From contig JAUCGF010000091.1 in the NCBI GenBank assembly GCA_030378005.1, forward strand, positions 1 through 64,000: 64,000 bases of DNA. Direction: 5' to 3'. The notes below the pieces were generated by a model that ran no database searches, was not told the origin of the DNA, and saw nothing but the letters and a program-made list of their open reading frames with translations. The DNA is from Desulfococcaceae bacterium HSG9. GTDB lineage: Bacteria > Desulfobacterota > Desulfobacteria > Desulfobacterales > JAUCGF01. Numbering within the stretch: position 1 is the first letter of the stretch; each line of letters opens with the position of its first letter. A program made the translations under genes and the position numbers. Shown in pieces: positions 52,904 to 62,023 of this stretch.

Positions 52904-55900
52904 TACATTCCTCCTGCCAGTAAAGCATCAATTTTACTGGTTATCTGATCATCTTCATAAAAGCTTAATTGGATAGTTTCACGCGGACAAACCGCCGTAC
53001 ACACGCCACATCCATGACAGATTGCTTCATTAATTTCAATGACTTTTTCATGCGTGTTGAAAACCGGAACTTCAAAGGGACAAGAACGCACACACGTCAA
53101 ACATTTCACACAATAATCTGTATCGACCTTGGCCGTGATAGCTGACAGCTTGATTTCATCACGCGCCAGAAAAGTGGTCGCCCGTGATGCCGCCGCCTGC
53201 GCCTGCGCGATAGTCTCAGAAATTAATTTAGGCGCATGCGCCGAACCGCATAGAAAGATGCCATCACTCGGCATATCCACAGGCCTCAGTTTGACATGCG
53301 CTTCGATAAAAAAGCCCTCCGGATTGCGGTTGAGTTTCATAATGCCGCTCAATTCGTCCGTATCTTCGGCAACCATGCCGGCACTTAATGTAAGCAAATC
53401 CGCCCGTATATCCACATCCTGTTGTAAGATATGATCTTTTATCCGTACCAAAACGCCGTCATCAGAAGCTTGCACTTCCGGTGGAGCGGCCTGATCAAAA
53501 CGGATAAAAATAACGCCCAGCTCGCGAGCTTTGGTGTAGTAATCTTCAAGCAAGCCATAAGTGCGTATATCACGGTAAAGAATATAGACCTGCGCATCGG
53601 GGTTGAGCCGTTTGATATCCAACGCATTCTTAACCGCATTTTGACAGCATATACGGGAACAATTTTCGTTTTCATCATTACGGGAGCCGACGCATTGAAT
53701 CATCACCACGCTGTCCAAATCGGATGCGCCCTGTTCTTCCAAACGGTGTCCCAATTCAACCTGCGTAACGATGCGCTTATCCTCGCCATACGAGTATTCT
53801 TCAGGTTTATATTCGGAAGCTCCGGTGGCGACAATAATGACTCCATGTTTGATCTTTTCTTTGTCATCACTGCCATCGACAATGACTTCGGTGGCAAAAT
53901 TGCCCTTAAAGCCCTCAAAACCGACAATTCGCGTATTTTTCAACACCCGTATTTTGTTGTCAGCTTCAACATCGGCGATCAGTTTTTCAATATAAGCGCC
54001 AATATCTTCACCTTCGATGGTATGGTGCAGTTGACGTGCGAATCCGCCCAATTGAGTGTCTTTTTCCACCAGTACGACATCAAAACCTTGTTTGCCCAAC
54101 CCTAACGCAGCATTCATACCGGCAATGCCGCCGCCGATAATCAATGCCTGTTTATTGATCGGAACTATTTTTTCCTTGAGCGTATTCAGCACCGCGGCTC
54201 GCGCTACAGACATGCGCACCAGGTCTTTGGCTTTTTGCGTGGCTATTTCGGGAGTTTTGGAATGAATCCAGGAATTTTGATTGCGAATATTGGCCATTTC
54301 AAACAGGTATTTATTGATGCCGCACGCTTCCAGAGTTTCCATAAACATCTGTTCATGGGTTTTGGGGCTGCACGATGCCACCACCACCCGGTTGAGTTTA
54401 TGTTCGATGATAACCTCTTTAATTTTATCCTGCGTATCTTGGGAGCAGGTAAAAAGATTATCATCCGTAAAAGTGACGTTGGGAAGTGTGGCGGCATATT
54501 CCCTGACCGCCGGAACGTCCACAATACCACCGATGTTGATACCGCAATTACACACAAAAACACCGATACGCGGCTCCTGTCCGGAAATATCAATTTCGTC
54601 AGGCACCGTTATCTTTTGGATATCAGCACCGCGAGCTTCCGCCAAATCAGCGCCGGCGAGACACGCGGCCGCACTGGCTTCAGTGATGGAACTGGGAATA
54701 TCTTTGGGGCCTTGTAAAACGCCGCATGTGTAAATTCCCGGGCGGGATGTCTTCACCGGCGCAAACGGTGCGGCAGATGTGAAATTATATTCATTTAACT
54801 CAATCCTTAGACGTTGCGCCAGTTCCACGGTTTTCGGCTGAATCTGAAGCCCTATCGAAAGAACGACCATATTAAAGGTTTCTTCTTGTGTCGCTCCGGT
54901 TTCATCCACATACCACACGGAAAGATCGCCGGTTTCGGGAACTTCGGTGATTGTATGAATTCGCGCTTTGACGAAACGGACGCCGTCTTTATCTTTGGCG
55001 CGCAAGTAATATTTTTCGTAATCTTTGCCAAAGGTGCGGATATCCATATTGAAAATGGCACAATCCAAATCGCCATGGGCGTGTTCTTTGGAAATCATGG
55101 CTTCTTTGACCGCGTACATGCAGCACACCGATGAACAGTAGCCGTTGCCGCTACGGTTTTTATCGCGCGAGCCAACACATTGCAACCAGGCGATTTTTTT
55201 CGGTTCTTCACGATCCAAGGGACGCATCAGGTGGCCGAAATATGGCCCGGAAGCGCTCAGGATACGTTCAAACTCTTCGCTGGTCACCACATTGGGAAAC
55301 TTGCCGTAACCCAAATAATCCAGTGATGACGGATCAAAACCGCGGCTGCCTGCGGAAAGAATGACAGAACCGGCCTTTAATTTAGATGTCCGTTCTTTGT
55401 CATCATAATCAATCGCTTTGGCGATACACATATTTTCACACAAACCGCAACCGATACATGTATCCGTGTCAATGGCAAACGCCAGAGGTACAGCTTGCGC
55501 GTACTCAATATACGTGGCGCGCCGGTCATCTAAGTTCATGTTGTAATAGTTGACGGCGGTCACCGGGCAGTGCCGGGCGCATTCGCCGCAACCGGTGCAT
55601 TTCACCGGATCGATATAACGGGGACGATTCACCAGCGTTACATCAAAATCACCTGGCTCCCCTTCGATATTTTCAATTTCACTATTGGTAATTAAGTTGA
55701 TATTCGTATGCCGGCCGACCTCGACCAGTTTGGGTGAGATCACTCACATCGCGCAGTCGTTGGTCGGAAAAGTTTTGTCCAAACGCGACATCATTCCGCC
55801 AATGGTGGGCGAATTATCAACCAGATAAACATTGTAATCCGAATTGGCCAAGTCTAATGACGCTTGCATCCCGGCGATGCCCGCGCCCAAAACCAAAACG

Positions 55901-55920
55901 GATCCGCTTTTTTCAGTCAT
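52903..55920 (-). CDS. hdrA: HdrA, double FAD module, selenoprotein (in-frame TGA at codon 59)
   Basis: Read through TGA 55744-55746 this is a 1005-residue HdrA. The N-terminal FAD site is [15 protein letters not shown] (about 11-25), then FPTNDCAM-U59-VISPKLVE, where HdrA proteins carry Cys (NDCSMC) or, in some methanogens, Sec. Two ferredoxin motifs follow ([12 protein letters not shown] near 108, [11 protein letters not shown] near 155). A second, complete FAD module starts near 598 ([15 protein letters not shown]). Two C-terminal 4Fe-4S motifs lie near 937 and 973. The ATG at 55918-55920 has AGAGGT upstream. A GTG right after the TGA would remove the first dinucleotide fold, so it is rejected as a start. 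The central flavin subunit of the electron-transfer complex. Confidence 0.92.
55711..55728 (-). promoter_or_regulatory. SECIS-like hairpin in hdrA
   Basis: CTGGTC-GAGGTC-GGCCGG on the coding strand: 6-bp stem with two G-U pairs and a 6-base loop containing GGTC, starting 15 bases after the TGA. The E. coli fdhF SECIS also has GGUC in its apical loop at a similar distance. Confidence 0.65.
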
Positions 55921-55981
55921 ATTTTACCTCTCTCTTGTCAGTTCCATCGTCATTCGTGGTTCATACTGACGAGTTTATTCC

Positions 55982-56731
55982 CTATAACGCTGCAAATTCG
56001 GGGATGCAATCATGCATTCCTCTGAACTCTGCCATACCGGTTTTTTCCAGATCGGCAAGCAGATATGATATGGTTTGCAAAGGCAGTCCGATTTTAGCAT
56101 GAATCGCGCGCACATTGGAATCGCCGTCTTTAATCGCGCTAAATATCAGATTTTTATGATATTCTCTTTCGAGAACCGAATCCAGAACGGTTTCAAAACT
56201 GTCTGTATCCCACTTTCGACCATAAACATCCCCCGTTGTAGTGGTTTTCACCTCTTTACCAACCAACCAACGTAGCGTTTCGCCACTCAAAGTTTTTTCA
56301 GCGGCCTCTAATTGCATGGTAAAAGCGGACGGATCAAATTCGCCCTGCGCTTTGACAGATGCGGTGGCTTGTGAAACCACTTCGACAAAACGCTGCGCTT
56401 CGGCCGATGACACCCATGCCAAATGCAGACGCTCTTTTCCGATACCGGCCAGATCCAATAATTTTTGGGTTAAACGGATTTTCTTTTCAGCTTGAATATT
56501 ACCTTCCAGGTAATGACAATCGCCGAAATGTCACCCGGCTGTAAGGATGCCGTCAGCCCCCTGTTTAAGCGCTTTTATGATAAACAACGGGTCCACGCGG
56601 CCGGAACACATCACCCGCACGGTTCTGATGTTGGATGGATACTGCAAGCGCGAAACACCGGCCAAATCCGCACCGGCATAAGCGCACCAGTTGCATAGAA
56701 ACGCAACAATTTTCGGTTCGAAATCCTCCAT
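55982..56731 (-). CDS. mvhD: MvhD-type electron-transfer subunit 1, selenoprotein (in-frame TGA at codon 67)
   Basis: Read through TGA 56531-56533 this is a 249-residue protein. The MvhD core has FLCNWCAYAGADLAG (about 11-25), VRVMCSGRVD (about 38-47) and ILTAG-U67-HFGDCHYLEGN. Relatives have AGCHPGDCHY, so UGA again replaces a conserved cluster Cys; a methanogen homolog (VhuD) is a known selenoprotein. After the core, a C-terminal extension (about 150-249) ends in a winged-helix-like segment (IFSAIKDGDSNVRAIHAKIG...ISYLLADLEKTG). AAGGAGT lies before the ATG at 56731. First gene of the operon. Confidence 0.9.
56498..56514 (-). promoter_or_regulatory. SECIS-like hairpin in mvhD-1
   Basis: ATTACC-TGGAA-GGTAAT on the coding strand: a perfect 6-bp stem and 5-base loop starting 16 bases after the TGA, so the loop begins at base 23. 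The loop differs by one base from those in mvhD-2 and the HdrCB gene (TGGCA). Confidence 0.65.
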
Positions 56732-56793
56732 AGATACTCCTTTTTAATTTTTGTGGTTTTATTTTCAATCGAATCTTTTTTATTTTTTACCGT

Positions 56794-56822
56794 GCTATAC
56801 TATCCTGAATATTTTTTTTCAA
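56794..56822 (-). promoter_or_regulatory. Candidate promoter of the Hdr-MetFV operon
   Basis: On the minus strand TTGAAA (56817-56822), 17 bp, TATAGC (56794-56799). The -35 box matches 5 of 6, the -10 box 4 of 6. It lies about 63 bp upstream of the mvhD-1 start in an AT-rich region. The rest of 56823-57003 shows no gene. Confidence 0.45.
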
Positions 56823-57003
56823 GGAAAAGAAGTATAAGCTCTGATTAAATTTTAATCTTTATATTTTCAGCAGTTATATTACACTATAGTGAATAATGAT
56901 GACATTATAAAATGATTATTGTTCATTTGATGTAATCATTCTTGTTGCTCATAGTTCCAAGTATTTTATATTGTGATTCACCATAAAATATGTTACCTAT
57001 GCT

Positions 57004-57154
57004 TAGTAGGTGGAAAATGCCTGAAAATACGACATGGAGTGCAAAAATTAAGCGAAGCGATTTTTTGCCGGCCCCTGAGTCCGCAGCCTTTCCGGGTGGC
57101 GATGCAAAAAATCGCTGCGCTTAATTTTTGCGCTCCTGAACTTTCCATCTACTG
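57004..57154. repeat. 151-bp palindromic repeat, copy 2
   Basis: A second copy of the repeat at 45429-45582, in the same orientation. It starts TAGTAGGTGGAAAATGCC and ends TTTCCATCTACTG. The inner arms GTGCAAAAATTAAGCGAAGCG and CGCTGCGCTTAATTTTTGCGC pair. Short open frames inside it have no gene-like features. Confidence 0.75.
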
Positions 57155-57281
57155 ATGATTGTAAAGAGCTTGGAAAAATGATGAATTTTAAACAGAAAGG
57201 ATGCCAAATAATTTTAAATCTCGCACTGTCGAATTATACACAAGCCATGTTTATATTCAATCTAGTTAAAAAAAGAGTAAT

Positions 57282-58109
57282 ATGCCTGCCAAAATAAATA
57301 AGATTCGTATCGGCGCACTGCTATCTGGCAGCGGATCAAATTTCAAGGCCATTGCGGACGCCTGTGAATCCGGTCAGATTGATGGTGAAATTGTTTTTGC
57401 AGGCTCGGATCGCCCTGATGCTCAAGGGCTTGAAATAGCGAAAAAACGGTCTATTCCGACTTTTTGCGTTGATTATGGTTCGCATATTCGTCGATTCAAA
57501 AAAAAAACGGAGATCATTAAGCTTCCAAATGATGCCGATATAGCCACTTTGATGCGTAAAAGCACTCCGCTTTTGAACCGCTATGATTCGGAACAGGCAC
57601 ATTTTTTTTTGATGGCCCGTGCCGCCATTGAGGCAGAACTGCTTAATGAGATCGATCCATATCCGTTTGACCTGCTTGTTTTAGCCGGCTTCATGCGCAA
57701 TTTGACACCTTATTTTATAGATCGAATTAACATAACGCCCGGGAAACCGCGTATTATGAATATCCATCCGGCGCTGCTTCCCGCTTTCCCCGGCACAGAC
57801 GGCTATGGCGATACATTTCGGCATGGATGCAAGGTGGGCGGTTGCACGGTTCATTTTATCGATTATGGGGAAGATAGCGGACCGATTATCGCTCAGAAGG
57901 CATTTTCTATCTCAGAAAAAGATACGATTGAAACGATTCGGGTTAGAGGACTGAAACTGGAATGGCAACTTTATCCTCAATGTGTTCAATTATTTGCTCA
58001 AAAGCGATTGGCCGTGGTCAATCAATGCCATCGTTTGGGGAATGGCCAAATTAAAAACAGAGTCGTTGTTCAAATTCGCTCGGAAAGCCAAATAAAACCG
58101 AAGGTATAA
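57282..58109 (+). CDS. purN: Phosphoribosylglycinamide formyltransferase, PurN
   Basis: A 275-residue formyltransferase, longer than E. coli PurN (212). GALLSGSGSNFKAI at the N terminus binds the phosphate, NIHPALLPAFPG (about 162-173) carries the catalytic His, and GCTVHFIDYGEDSGPII (about 187-203) the catalytic Asp. It adds a formyl group from formyl-THF to GAR in purine synthesis. An insertion around residues 67-110 and a basic C-terminal tail account for the extra length. AAGAG lies before the ATG. The first of a set of housekeeping genes, followed by asnS 22 bp later. Confidence 0.9.
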   Translation: MPAKINKIRIGALLSGSGSNFKAIADACESGQIDGEIVFAGSDRPDAQGLEIAKKRSIPTFCVDYGSHIRRFKKKTEIIKLPNDADIATLMRKSTPLLNRYDSEQAHFFLMARAAIEAELLNEIDPYPFDLLVLAGFMRNLTPYFIDRINITPGKPRIMNIHPALLPAFPGTDGYGDTFRHGCKVGGCTVHFIDYGEDSGPIIAQKAFSISEKDTIETIRVRGLKLEWQLYPQCVQLFAQKRLAVVNQCHRLGNGQIKNRVVVQIRSESQIKPKV

Positions 58110-58131
58110 ATGTAGGAGAAAAAAGAAACTG

Positions 58132-59514
58132 ATGAACCGAACCAAAATAAATATACTGTTAAAAGCGGCGGCACCTGACGATAACGTGTTGTTAAAAGGC
58201 TGGGTCCGAACGCGTCGTGATTCCAAAGATTTTTCCTTTATGGAGATCAATGATGGATCATGCCTTAAAAATATCCAGGTTATCGCCGACAGTGACCTGA
58301 ACAATTATGAAGCGGTGAAAAAGATCACTACGGGATCGGCCGTGGCCGTTACAGGAAGTTTGATTGAATCCCCCGGACGAGGTCAAAAATGGGAAATCAA
58401 AGCCCAAAATGTTGAAATTATCAGTATCGCGCCGGATTCGTATCCTTTACAGAAAAAACGGCATACAGACGAATTTTTAAGAACCATAGCCCATTTAAGA
58501 CCGCGTACCAATAAATACGGTGCCGGTTTCCGCATTCGTTCCGAACTCAGTTTTGCGATTCATCGTTTTTTTAAGGAAAAAGGGTTTAAATATATCCATT
58601 CACCCATAATCACCGGATCGGACTGTGAAGGCGCAGGTGAACTTTTCAGAGTGACTACGTTTGACAGAGGCGTGCCGCAATCGCAAGAAAAGCAACCCGG
58701 CTATACTGAAGATTTTTTCGGTGCTGAAACGTATCTGACCGTTTCCGGCCAACTGGCAGCTGAAATGTTTGCGTTGGCGTTGGGAGATGTTTACACATTC
58801 GGCCCTACGTTTCGCGCTGAAAATTCCAACACGCGCCGGCATGTGGCCGAATTCTGGATGGTTGAGCCGGAGATGGCCTTTTGTGATATCAACGGCAATA
58901 TGGATTTGGGCGAAGAGATGATCAAATATCTCGTTGCTTGTCTTTTAGAAGAATGCCCTGAAGACATTGAACTTTTTGCCCGTTTTGTAGATAAAAAATT
59001 AATGGCCGTGTTGGACAATATCGTCAAGTCCGATTTTGTTCGAATTGATTACGCAGAAGCGATTGATATTCTGAAAAAAACAAAACGTAAATTTGAGTTC
59101 CCGGTGAAATTCGGAACAGACCTGCAAACCGAGCATGAACGCTTTCTTACAGAACATTATTTTAAAAAGCCGGTGATTGTGATTAATTATCCCAAAACAA
59201 TCAAACCGTTTTACATGCGTTTAAACGATGACGACCGCACGGTTGCCGCTATGGATGTTTTAGTGCCGGGGATTGGTGAAATCATTGGTGGAAGCCAGCG
59301 CGAAGAACGCTTTGATGTGCTTCAGGCGCGTATGCAGGCTACCGGAGTCGATCCGCAAAACTATTGGTGGTATCTCGACTCCCGCAAATACGGTACCGCA
59401 CCGCATAGCGGTTTTGGGCTGGGCTTTGAACGCCTGCTGATGCTGGTGACGGGAATATCTAATATCAGGGATGTCATCCCCTTTCCTCGTACACCGGGAA
59501 ATATCGAATTTTAA
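58132..59514 (+). CDS. asnS: Asparagine--tRNA ligase
   Basis: A 460-residue class IIb aminoacyl-tRNA synthetase. The N-terminal OB anticodon-binding domain contains VLLKGWVRTRRDSKDFSF (about 18-35). Motif 2 is FRAENSNTRRHVAEFWMVEPE (about 227-247) and motif 3 is GFGLGFERLLMLVTG (about 429-443). The AEFWMVEPE and C-terminal PRTPGN segments favour AsnRS over AspRS. It charges tRNA-Asn in the cytosol. GTAGGAG lies upstream of the ATG. Length is normal. Confidence 0.95.
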   Translation: MNRTKINILLKAAAPDDNVLLKGWVRTRRDSKDFSFMEINDGSCLKNIQVIADSDLNNYEAVKKITTGSAVAVTGSLIESPGRGQKWEIKAQNVEIISIAPDSYPLQKKRHTDEFLRTIAHLRPRTNKYGAGFRIRSELSFAIHRFFKEKGFKYIHSPIITGSDCEGAGELFRVTTFDRGVPQSQEKQPGYTEDFFGAETYLTVSGQLAAEMFALALGDVYTFGPTFRAENSNTRRHVAEFWMVEPEMAFCDINGNMDLGEEMIKYLVACLLEECPEDIELFARFVDKKLMAVLDNIVKSDFVRIDYAEAIDILKKTKRKFEFPVKFGTDLQTEHERFLTEHYFKKPVIVINYPKTIKPFYMRLNDDDRTVAAMDVLVPGIGEIIGGSQREERFDVLQARMQATGVDPQNYWWYLDSRKYGTAPHSGFGLGFERLLMLVTGISNIRDVIPFPRTPGNIEF

Positions 59515-59524
59515 GCGATCTAAC

Positions 59525-60097
59525 ATGATTCATCAACATCGCTATTCAAACGTGATTGGCTTTGATGATGCGCCGTTTCCACGAAATCATCGCGGCGATG
59601 TCAGCATCGTAGGAGCGGTGTACGCCGCTTTGCGGCTAGACGGTGTTCTGGTGAGCCGTATCCGCAAAGATGGTGCCAATGCGGCTAAAAAAATAGTTGC
59701 GCTGATCGCATCTTCCCGCTTTGCCAATCATATCGGACTGATTATGTTGCAAGGTGTCGCTATGGCAGGATTTAACGTTGTGGATGCGCTCTATCTGCAC
59801 CGGCGTTTAAAATTACCGGTCTTAATCGTAGCGCGCCATCGTCCTGATATGGCAGCAGTTAGGCAAGCGCTTCTTAATCATGTGCCTGGCGGCGTCAGAA
59901 AATGGAAATTGATCCGAACGCTCGGGCCAATGGAGTCTGTGGCCGGTGTTTATGTTCAGCGCGTGGGACTTTCCATAAATGAAGCCGAAGCCGTGATTAA
60001 AACGTTTGCTATTCACAGTCATATTCCCGAACCTATAAGAACGGCGCATCTGATTGCGGGTGCCATTACACTCGGACATAGCAAAGGCAGGGTGTAA
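59525..60097 (+). CDS. DUF99 family protein (endonuclease V-like fold)
   Basis: A 190-residue protein of the DUF99 family, more common in archaea. IGFDDAPFPRNHRGDVSIVGAV (about 11-32) and QGVAMAGFNVVD (about 79-90) are the conserved blocks, with an acidic DD and a central Gly-x-Asn segment. The fold is predicted to resemble endonuclease V, but activity is unproven. It begins 10 bp after the asnS stop, so the two share a transcript. An upstream in-frame ATG (59471) lies inside asnS and is not preferred. Confidence 0.83.
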   Translation: MIHQHRYSNVIGFDDAPFPRNHRGDVSIVGAVYAALRLDGVLVSRIRKDGANAAKKIVALIASSRFANHIGLIMLQGVAMAGFNVVDALYLHRRLKLPVLIVARHRPDMAAVRQALLNHVPGGVRKWKLIRTLGPMESVAGVYVQRVGLSINEAEAVIKTFAIHSHIPEPIRTAHLIAGAITLGHSKGRV

Positions 60098-60161
60098 ATA
60101 TGCTAAACTGGAAATTGATTTGCGTAATCAAAAATAATTTGGAATCATAAGATAAAACAAT

Positions 60162-60500
60162 ATGAAATTGATTACCTGGCAAGAATTTGAAAATGTGGAA
60201 TTATGTGTGGGAACAATTATATCGGTTGAAAATTTTCCTCAAGCGCGAAAACCGGCCTATATTATTAATGTTGATTTCGGACCGGACATCGGGATTAAAA
60301 AATCAAGCGCCCAGGTTACCGATCTTTATCGGAAAAACGACCTTATCGGTAAGCAGATTATCGGTGTGGTGAATTTTCCTCCGAAACAGATCTGACCGAT
60401 GCGTTCGGAATTTCTTATTACCGGCTTTCACAGGGAAAACGGTGCGGTAGTCTTGGCCGTTCCTGAAAGAGAAGTGCCCAATGGCTCCAAACTCGCCTGA
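60162..60500 (+). pseudogene. csaA: CsaA-like tRNA-binding protein with a nonsense TGA
   Basis: The frame encodes a CsaA/Trbp111-type OB-fold protein: [18 protein letters not shown] at the N terminus and [11 protein letters not shown] in the middle. It is cut by TGA at 60393-60395 after NFPPKQI. The same frame continues [20 protein letters not shown] and ends [11 protein letters not shown] at 60500. In CsaA the interrupted position is Gly (PPKQIG-P), so a GGA-to-TGA change is the simplest reading; it is not a cysteine site. Function is probably lost unless the TGA is read through. Related proteins bind tRNA or act as an export chaperone. Confidence 0.82.
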
Positions 60501-60516
60501 ATGAACAGCGGTCAAA

Positions 60517-60960
60517 ATGGACTTCAAAGCCACAATGCAAATAACAGAAACAATAACGCTGAACCCGGATGAAATTACTTATGATTTTATCCGGGCATCC
60601 GGTCCTGGGGGCCAAAAGGTAAACAAGACATCGTCAGCCGTTCAACTTCGATTCGATGTAGGCGCATCCCCTTCGTTGCCTGAAGCGGTTCGCCAGCGAC
60701 TTATCCGTCTGGCCGGAAGACGCATGACAACAAAGCAGGTATTGGTCATTGAGGCGAAACGGTTTCGCAGTCAGGATGATAACCGCCGTGATGCGACAGA
60801 GCGTCTGATTCAACTGATCAGGAAGGCTATACGGATACCTGTGCGCCGCCGAAAAACCAAACCGTCTAAAGCATCTGTCGAGCGGAGATTAAACCAAAAA
60901 CGACAGCGAAGCCAAATTAAGCGGCAAAGGCGGGTTCGTTCAGAGACCGAAGACATATAA
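60517..60960 (+). CDS. arfB: ArfB/YaeJ-like peptidyl-tRNA hydrolase
   Basis: A 147-residue class I release-factor-like protein. ASGPGGQKVNKTSSAV (about 28-43) has the GGQ motif that hydrolyses peptidyl-tRNA. No stop-codon recognition domain is present. The C terminus is highly basic (RRRKTKPSKASVERRLNQKRQR), which in ArfB enters the empty mRNA channel of stalled ribosomes. The start may instead be the ATG at 60535, which gives the more usual MQITETI N terminus; neither has a clear ribosome binding site. It follows csaA by 16 bp. Confidence 0.9.
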   Translation: MDFKATMQITETITLNPDEITYDFIRASGPGGQKVNKTSSAVQLRFDVGASPSLPEAVRQRLIRLAGRRMTTKQVLVIEAKRFRSQDDNRRDATERLIQLIRKAIRIPVRRRKTKPSKASVERRLNQKRQRSQIKRQRRVRSETEDI

Positions 60961-61147
60961 AGTGGATGTTTATAGGGAACGAAAAAATAGCGCATAGCCG
61001 GATATAAAAGCCTGTGTGATGAAATCTTTTTTCCAGCCTCTGAGCGTTGATTTACGAAAATATTCATTTTAGCAATTGGAACCTTGAAAATTTTTAATAT
61101 TCAGGATATTAGAAGTAAATTAGACGAGAGGCGGACAATCTGTTCTG

Positions 61148-62023
61148 ATGAATAAAGAACTTGAACATTCACTATCCATTCTGAGGCTTGATTCTGATGC
61201 TTCGCCTGATGAAGCGGAAAAGGCGTATAAACATTTAATGAATGTTTGGCGTCCGGATCGTTTTGCTTCCATCAGTACGATTCTTCAGCTTAAAGCAATC
61301 GAAAAATCCAGAGAGATTGAATCGGCTTACGCCTTGGCTTATTCTTTTTTATCGGCGGTTCGTAAAACAAGATTTCGCCGTTCGGATAACCCGCGTGAGA
61401 TTGAAATGGAAGACACCTGGGAGCTTTCACGCGCTGACATCCAAGCCGAGTTGCAAGCTTTTGGGCCGCCTAATGTATCAGCTAAGGCGTCGGTTAATGA
61501 CGCCTCTCAAACACAAAAAGATATTCAGGCCCGTGCCGAAACACAGGCCAAAATCCGCGAAAAAGCTCGTATAATCACCAAATTAAGATTTCAGGCGGAA
61601 GACAAGGCCAGAACAATAGCAAGCTCTAAAATGAAAGCCTATACTGAAAAACACGCTCTGGAAAAAGCTCAAAAGCGGATGAATGCCATCCAGATTTATG
61701 TTTTCGGTTTTATGACGTGCTGGTTGGTGCTTATCTGGGCATTGATGGATATAAAAACAGAGCAATTCACCCTGTTTAATATTTTGGCACTGATAATATC
61801 AATTCCCGCCTGTTTGGTTACAGGCAACATCACTATCAACACCAATAGAAGAGCGCCCCCACCTAGCGTTAATAAAGAAACCGCACTTTTCTTTTTCATT
61901 TCTTTTTTTATAGTCGGTTTCTTCCTAATCGGCTTTTATCCTTTTTTTGGCGCCAGTCTCAAACACTGGCTCATATCATTAGGCGCGAAACTGAAAATTT
62001 ACTCTGTTTTTATTGAACATTAG
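61148..62023 (+). CDS. J-domain-like membrane protein
   Basis: A 291-residue protein. Residues 1 to about 70 look like a J-domain helix bundle: LSILRLDSDASPDEAEKAYKHL, then the loop WRPDRF where DnaJ has HPD (here RPD, so the key His is replaced by Arg). A charged, probably coiled-coil middle (about 100-175) precedes three membrane segments (about 182-200, 207-225 and 242-265). The missing His suggests it does not stimulate DnaK in the usual way. Not recognised beyond this. Upstream 61000-61147 shows no gene. Confidence 0.6.
   Translation: MNKELEHSLSILRLDSDASPDEAEKAYKHLMNVWRPDRFASISTILQLKAIEKSREIESAYALAYSFLSAVRKTRFRRSDNPREIEMEDTWELSRADIQAELQAFGPPNVSAKASVNDASQTQKDIQARAETQAKIREKARIITKLRFQAEDKARTIASSKMKAYTEKHALEKAQKRMNAIQIYVFGFMTCWLVLIWALMDIKTEQFTLFNILALIISIPACLVTGNITINTNRRAPPPSVNKETALFFFISFFIVGFFLIGFYPFFGASLKHWLISLGAKLKIYSVFIEH

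Noticed and set aside
52903-55743. hdrA starting at GTG 55743 just after the TGA
   Set aside because: This would remove the N-terminal FAD-binding fold, which is present in frame upstream with a good ribosome binding site at 55920.
56973-57155. 60-codon open frame
   Set aside because: It lies in the second copy of the palindromic repeat and shares its translation with the copy at 45429.
60393-60395. csaA TGA as selenocysteine
   Set aside because: The family has Gly, not Cys, at this position; no convincing stem was seen at the expected distance.
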